Positions 34,327 through 38,450 of a stretch of DNA of 38,450 nucleotides are shown one piece after another. A model generated the notes under the pieces. That model was not told where the DNA came from and did not search any database. It was given only the letters and a program-made list of their open reading frames with translations. Every line of letters starts with the position of its first letter. Within the stretch, counting starts at the first letter, position 1. The position numbers were made by a program, and so were the translations under genes. The stretch is from SVTX01 sp045588675 (GTDB lineage: Bacteria > Bacillota > Clostridia > Oscillospirales > CAG-272): positions 1 through 38,450 of the forward strand of contig JAZNER010000051.1 of NCBI GenBank assembly GCA_045588675.1. The letters run 5' to 3'.

Positions 34327-36741
34327 ATGTACAGTGTACAAAAAAGAGACGGAAAAATTGTTGATATGAATTTAAGCAAAATTTCCGATGCAATCAAATT
34401 GGCATTTGAAGCGCAGGAAAAACAGTTCAACCAGAATATTATAGACTTTTTGGCACTCAAGGTTACTGCTGACTTTGAGCCCAAAATCAAGAACAATGTT
34501 ATATCAGTTGAAGATATTCAGGACAGCGTAGAGGCTGTTCTTGTTCAGGCGGGTTACGCTGATGTTGCAAAGGCGTACATTCTTTACCGTCGTCAGAGAG
34601 AAAAGCTCAGAAACATCAAAGGCACAGCTCTTGATTACAAGGAGGTTGTAAACGGATACCTCAAGGAGCTCGACTGGCGTGTTAAGGAGAACTCGACCGT
34701 TACATATTCGGTAGGCGGACTTATTTTGTCTAACTCGGGAGCAATTACTGCAAACTATTGGCTTTCTGAAGTATATGACGATGAAATTGCAAATGCTCAC
34801 AGAAATGCAGATATTCATATTCACGACCTTTCAATGCTCACAGGCTACTGTGCAGGTTGGTCGCTCAAGCAGCTTATACAGGAAGGTCTTGGCGGTGTAA
34901 CGGGTAAAATTACATCCTCTCCCGCATCACACCTTTCAACTCTCTGCAACCAGATGGTAAACTTCCTCGGTATTATGCAGAACGAGTGTGCAGGAGCTCA
35001 GGCATTCTCCTCATTTGACACATACCTCGCTCCGTTTGTAAAGGTTGACAACCTTTCCTATAAGGAAGTTAAGCAGTGCATCCAATCCTTCATTTACGGT
35101 GTAAATACACCTTCCCGTTGGGGTACACAATCTCCATTTACAAATATCACTCTTGACTGGACCGTTCCAAATGACCTCGCCGAGCTCAACTGTATCGTTG
35201 GCGGTAAGGAAATGGACTTCAAATACAAGGATTGTAAGGCCGAGATGGATATGGTCAACAAGGCATTCATAGAGATTATGATAGAAGGTGATGCAAATGG
35301 ACGTGGCTTCCAGTATCCTATTCCTACATATTCTATTACAAGAGATTTTGACTGGTCTGAAACAGAGAACAACACTCTCCTCTTTGAGATGAGCGCTAAA
35401 TACGGTACTCCTTACTTCTCAAACTACATCAACTCCGATATGGAACCCAGTGATGTTCGTTCAATGTGCTGCCGTCTTCGTCTTGACCTTCGTGAGCTCC
35501 GCAAAAAATCGGGTGGCTTCTTTGGCTCAGGTGAATCAACAGGTTCAGTCGGCGTAGTTACCATTAATATGCCAAGAATTGCTTACCTTGCTGAAAATGA
35601 AGAAGACTTCTACAAGCGTCTTGACAAGCTTCTTGACATTTCTGCCCGTTCACTCAAGACAAAGAGAACAGTTATTACAAAGCTTCTTGATGAGGGACTT
35701 TATCCTTATACGAAGAGATATCTCGGCACATTCAATAACCACTTCTCAACTATTGGTCTTGTTGGTATGAACGAGGTTGGACTTAATGCCAAGTGGCTCA
35801 GAGCAGATATGACTCACAAGGAAACTCAGGAATTCTCCAAGCAGGTTCTTAACCATATGAGAGAGCGCCTTTCTGACTATCAGGAAGCATACGGCGACCT
35901 TTATAACCTTGAGGCAACGCCCGCAGAGTCAACATCCTACCGTTTTGCTAAGCACGACGTTAAGAGATTCCCCGACATTATCACAGCTTCTGACTCGGGT
36001 AAGGTTCCTTACTATACAAACTCATCTCACCTTCCCGTAGGCTTTACAGAGGATATCTTTGCTGCTCTTGATATTCAAGATGAGCTTCAGACACTCTACA
36101 CCTCAGGAACAGTATTCCACGCCTTCCTCGGTGAAAAATTGCCTACTTGGAAGTCTGCGGCTAATCTTGTTCGCAAGATAGCAGAGAACTATAAGCTTCC
36201 TTATTACACAATGTCACCTACATATAGTGTTTGCACAGACCACGGATATATCAACGGCGAGCATTATACCTGCCCCGAATGTGGCAAGACGACCGAGGTT
36301 TACAGCCGTATTACGGGCTACTATCGTCCTGTTCAGGCTTGGAATGATGGTAAGAGCCAGGAGTTTAAGGATAGACGTACATACAACATTGACCGTTCCA
36401 ATGAGCTTCACCCTGAAATTAATGTGGGCAGCGACGGCGTAAGAACAGTCAGCGCTGTTGCAGAGCCTGCCCAGTGTTGCTCTGATACTTGCGAAGAGGG
36501 AACAAAGGTTTATCTTTTTGCGACAAAGACCTGTCCTAACTGCAAGATGGCGGCAATTTTCCTTGACAAAGCAGGAATTGCTTATGAAAAGGTTTATGCT
36601 GATGAAAATGTTGCACTCGTTGAAAAATACGGTATAAGACAAGCTCCGACAGTTGTTGTTGCAGAAAACGGCAAAGAAGTTGTAAAAGCGGCTAACCTGT
36701 CAAATATCAGAAAGTACATTGACTCGGTAGAGGGTAAATAA
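34327..36741 (+). CDS. nrdD: anaerobic ribonucleoside-triphosphate reductase fused to a glutaredoxin-like domain
   Basis: An 804-residue class III ribonucleotide reductase that makes dNTPs without oxygen. Residues 1-95 are an ATP-cone (YSVQKRDGKIVDMNLSKI). The catalytic barrel follows. The zinc region C-x2-H (VCTDHGY) and C-x2-C (TCPECG) leads to the glycyl radical at G664 in SRITGYYRPV. After a CC-rich linker (QCCSDTCEE), about 75 residues form a thioredoxin-fold domain with C736-P-N-C739 (ATKTCPNCKM) and the cis-Pro motif QAPTVV. The fused redoxin suggests protein thiol rather than formate as reductant, as known for NrdD types using thioredoxin. Ribosome-binding site is AAGGAGAG. Confidence 0.95.
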   Translation: MYSVQKRDGKIVDMNLSKISDAIKLAFEAQEKQFNQNIIDFLALKVTADFEPKIKNNVISVEDIQDSVEAVLVQAGYADVAKAYILYRRQREKLRNIKGTALDYKEVVNGYLKELDWRVKENSTVTYSVGGLILSNSGAITANYWLSEVYDDEIANAHRNADIHIHDLSMLTGYCAGWSLKQLIQEGLGGVTGKITSSPASHLSTLCNQMVNFLGIMQNECAGAQAFSSFDTYLAPFVKVDNLSYKEVKQCIQSFIYGVNTPSRWGTQSPFTNITLDWTVPNDLAELNCIVGGKEMDFKYKDCKAEMDMVNKAFIEIMIEGDANGRGFQYPIPTYSITRDFDWSETENNTLLFEMSAKYGTPYFSNYINSDMEPSDVRSMCCRLRLDLRELRKKSGGFFGSGESTGSVGVVTINMPRIAYLAENEEDFYKRLDKLLDISARSLKTKRTVITKLLDEGLYPYTKRYLGTFNNHFSTIGLVGMNEVGLNAKWLRADMTHKETQEFSKQVLNHMRERLSDYQEAYGDLYNLEATPAESTSYRFAKHDVKRFPDIITASDSGKVPYYTNSSHLPVGFTEDIFAALDIQDELQTLYTSGTVFHAFLGEKLPTWKSAANLVRKIAENYKLPYYTMSPTYSVCTDHGYINGEHYTCPECGKTTEVYSRITGYYRPVQAWNDGKSQEFKDRRTYNIDRSNELHPEINVGSDGVRTVSAVAEPAQCCSDTCEEGTKVYLFATKTCPNCKMAAIFLDKAGIAYEKVYADENVALVEKYGIRQAPTVVVAENGKEVVKAANLSNIRKYIDSVEGK

Positions 36742-36757
36742 TTACTTTCAAATAACT

Positions 36758-36791
36758 AAAAAATGGAGCGAGAATTCTCACTCCATTTTTT
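36758..36791. terminator. bidirectional intrinsic terminator
   Basis: An 11-bp outer stem (AAAAAATGGAG 36758-36768 with CTCCATTTTTT 36781-36791) enclosing a small GAG/CTC hairpin. T-runs occur in both directions, ending nrdD and the convergent lipoprotein gene. Confidence 0.9.
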
Positions 36792-36797
36792 AATCTG

Positions 36798-38330
36798 TTA
36801 ATCAATTGCGGGCAATTTTGAAACATATCTCGTTCCGATATAACAAACCCTTCCATTGTAATTGACCATATAATAATCACCAAAGGTGCCGCCTATAACC
36901 TTTATTTCGTCACCGCGCTTATAATAGCCCACAACATTATCTGCATCAAAATCAGGCGTAGAACGAATATTCAAGTAGCTCTCGGCTGTAATAAATGCAA
37001 CCCACGGCAAATAACCTGCTTCGGGGATTTCTGTCGGTGAAATTTCCTTAACATCGGATACTTCATAATAGTAAACATCATTTAATAGGACGGAGGATAT
37101 CGCTAATTTGCCCATATCAAATTTAAGTGTTATAACAGCCGATAAATAAGTGCCAATGCCTATTGTTTCAGGACCGTTTTCAACATCAATAGGGAATGCA
37201 AGCAGACCAAGCTCGTCAAGTACAATATAATCAGCTTGTGTGTCGTAGTCATAGTAGTAAGTGCCTATTACCTTGATTGGCTTATTATAATAGCTTTTTC
37301 GATATGTATTTACAAAATTGAATTGTCTATACAGTAACTCTTGGTTTTGATAATCAAAAGAGTAACTGTCCATACCTTCAAGGGCAAGACCAAGCTCGGA
37401 TGCAACCTGTGGGTCGGGTTCACTCGATATAAATCCGAATATGTCCTCAAACTCATAAATATCATATTCTTTTGCATTTGCAGGATGTGTTATTATTTCG
37501 GGATTATATTCGTAATAAGTAGTATTTTTAGAAACAAAATCACGCATTGTTCCATTGACATCAGCCGACATATCAACATTTGCGCTTATACTTGTATATA
37601 GCATATCCTTGCTGATTTCCATAGTAAGCTCAACGGATTTTACATCAAATTCAAGTCCTAAATTCAAATCGTTCAGTACATTTTTGTATAACACTGTGGC
37701 ATCTTTGAATTTGATTGTAATGCTTCCGTCTTCATTTTGTTTTCCCGAAATCGAATCGAATAAATATTTCAATCCGTAATTTGAAGCAGAGCTGTCCTCA
37801 GAAAGTAAATACTCAATTTCTTCATCGGTGACATGCATTCTTATATTATTTTCATCAAAGTATGCTATATTATCACAAATGGTTATATCAACGGATTTTT
37901 CTGTTGAGGTGTAGTCGGGAGAATAAAAATAGTTTCCTGAATTACAAATAAACATCTCGGTAGTGTCATTTACAACCTCGTTACCTAAATACACGATTAT
38001 TCTCTCTCTGCAGGAGTATTTTTCAAGAGTTTGCATATTGCTGTCTGCCATAGCGATAATTGATTCACAATCAGACATATTTAATTCTGTATTATCATAT
38101 GAGCCTGAATTAGTTTCACTTTCTGATTCTGGTTCAGTGGTTGATTCACTGAATGTCTCAGATTCGGTTTGAGAGTCTGTATCTTGAATATTCTCACTGT
38201 CCGATTGAGCTTCTGTCTGAGATTCGGTTGTATTGCTTGCATCGCTGTTATTGTTGTTATTATCAAAACAAGAAGCAAGACAGATGGATACTGTCAAAAC
38301 TAATAAAAATAAAACAAATAGTTTTTTCAT
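36798..38330 (-). CDS. lipoprotein with Ser/Thr/Glu linker and C-terminal SH3-like domain
   Basis: A 510-residue exported protein. The signal peptide ends in the lipobox L18-A-S-C21, so it should be lipid-anchored outside the membrane. Residues 22-80 are an Asn/Ser/Thr/Glu-rich spacer. A middle region of about 200 residues with many short strands resembles LppX/LolA-type barrels only loosely, and I do not recognise a family. The last 65 residues form an SH3-like domain (ESYLNIRSTPDFDADNVVGY, RGDEIKVIGG, DYYMVNYNGRVCYIGTRYVSKL), which often binds cell wall. ATG 38330 has AGAGGTA upstream. It is monocistronic. Confidence 0.82.
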   Translation of the reverse strand: MKKLFVLFLLVLTVSICLASCFDNNNNNSDASNTTESQTEAQSDSENIQDTDSQTESETFSESTTEPESESETNSGSYDNTELNMSDCESIIAMADSNMQTLEKYSCRERIIVYLGNEVVNDTTEMFICNSGNYFYSPDYTSTEKSVDITICDNIAYFDENNIRMHVTDEEIEYLLSEDSSASNYGLKYLFDSISGKQNEDGSITIKFKDATVLYKNVLNDLNLGLEFDVKSVELTMEISKDMLYTSISANVDMSADVNGTMRDFVSKNTTYYEYNPEIITHPANAKEYDIYEFEDIFGFISSEPDPQVASELGLALEGMDSYSFDYQNQELLYRQFNFVNTYRKSYYNKPIKVIGTYYYDYDTQADYIVLDELGLLAFPIDVENGPETIGIGTYLSAVITLKFDMGKLAISSVLLNDVYYYEVSDVKEISPTEIPEAGYLPWVAFITAESYLNIRSTPDFDADNVVGYYKRGDEIKVIGGTFGDYYMVNYNGRVCYIGTRYVSKLPAID

Positions 38331-38360
38331 AAATACCTCTTTAAATTAGTTTGTGTGTAT

Positions 38361-38389
38361 ATAATAACATATGAAAACTGTAATTACAA
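38361..38389 (-). promoter_or_regulatory. promoter for the lipoprotein gene
   Basis: Reverse strand: TTGTAA (38389-38384), 17-bp spacer, TATTAT (38366-38361) with TGT directly upstream (extended -10). The leader is about 25 nt. The rest of the right edge (38390-38450) shows no gene. Confidence 0.7.
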
Positions 38390-38450
38390 TAAGTATTTTG
38401 TTAATTTTTGGTGAATAGAGATATATTTTACGCTATGTAAAAACAAATTT

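Noticed and set aside
1..38450. rRNA, tRNA, CRISPR arrays, insertion sequences, prophage
   Set aside because: No tRNA-like cloverleaf, rRNA core, regularly spaced repeats, transposase, integrase or phage gene was seen on either strand.

Overview
The window reads as ordinary chromosome from an AT-rich, strictly anaerobic, Gram-positive member of the Clostridia. The evidence is strong Shine-Dalgarno sites (GGAGG, AAAGGA), sigma-A type promoters and many intrinsic terminators. Clostridial content includes a group I ECF transporter, a YlmC/YmxH sporulation protein, a SpoVB-like flippase, rubredoxin, GTP-type PEP carboxykinase and an oxygen-sensitive class III ribonucleotide reductase with its activase. 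I see no rRNA, tRNA, CRISPR array, insertion sequence or prophage, and the genus cannot be named from sequence alone.

Layout. (1) 1-6600: a sigma-70 family factor, a small double zinc-ribbon protein, a reverse-strand SpoVB/MATE-type flippase, rubredoxin behind two good promoters, and a reverse-strand fused ABC ATPase/permease of MacB/FtsX type with a very large external domain. (2) 6740-10345: a two-gene heterodimeric ABC exporter with one degenerate ATP site, closed by a strong terminator. (3) 10344-15270, reverse strand: DUF951, a YfhO-family membrane protein, ruvA and ruvB in one tight cluster. (4) 15330-27585, forward strand, running divergently from (3): ruvC, an RlmI-like methyltransferase, ecfA1-ecfA2-ecfT, truA, a membrane-anchored DUF5711-like protein, cvpA, a ClpE-like unfoldase, a full-length P-type ATPase that has lost its catalytic motifs, and ylmC/ymxH. 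(5) 27648-30680: rpsB-tsf behind a structured leader, then tadA and a small membrane protein. (6) 30697-32592: GTP-PEP carboxykinase on the reverse strand. (7) 32670-36741: lexA-nrdG, then nrdD fused to a glutaredoxin-like domain, behind a consensus promoter overlapped by two NrdR-box-like sequences. (8) 36798-38389: a reverse-strand lipoprotein with an SH3-like tail.

How the genes work together. Holliday-junction processing (ruvA, ruvB, ruvC) is split across one divergent promoter region. lexA shares a transcript with the RNR activase, and the RNR gene follows it, so SOS control and dNTP supply are adjacent. The block cvpA - clpE-like - dead P-type ATPase - ylmC is the least explained part of the window and is where I would look for undescribed biology. 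The P-type ATPase keeps an intact 914-codon frame and domain order, but has Gly in place of the phosphorylated Asp and has lost the A-domain Glu motif and the hinge GDGVND motif.

Several start codons were chosen from ribosome-binding sites. The longest open frames of ruvB, truA, cvpA, rpsB, lexA, yfhO and the zinc-ribbon, DUF5711-like and small membrane genes begin inside or upstream of the Shine-Dalgarno site.
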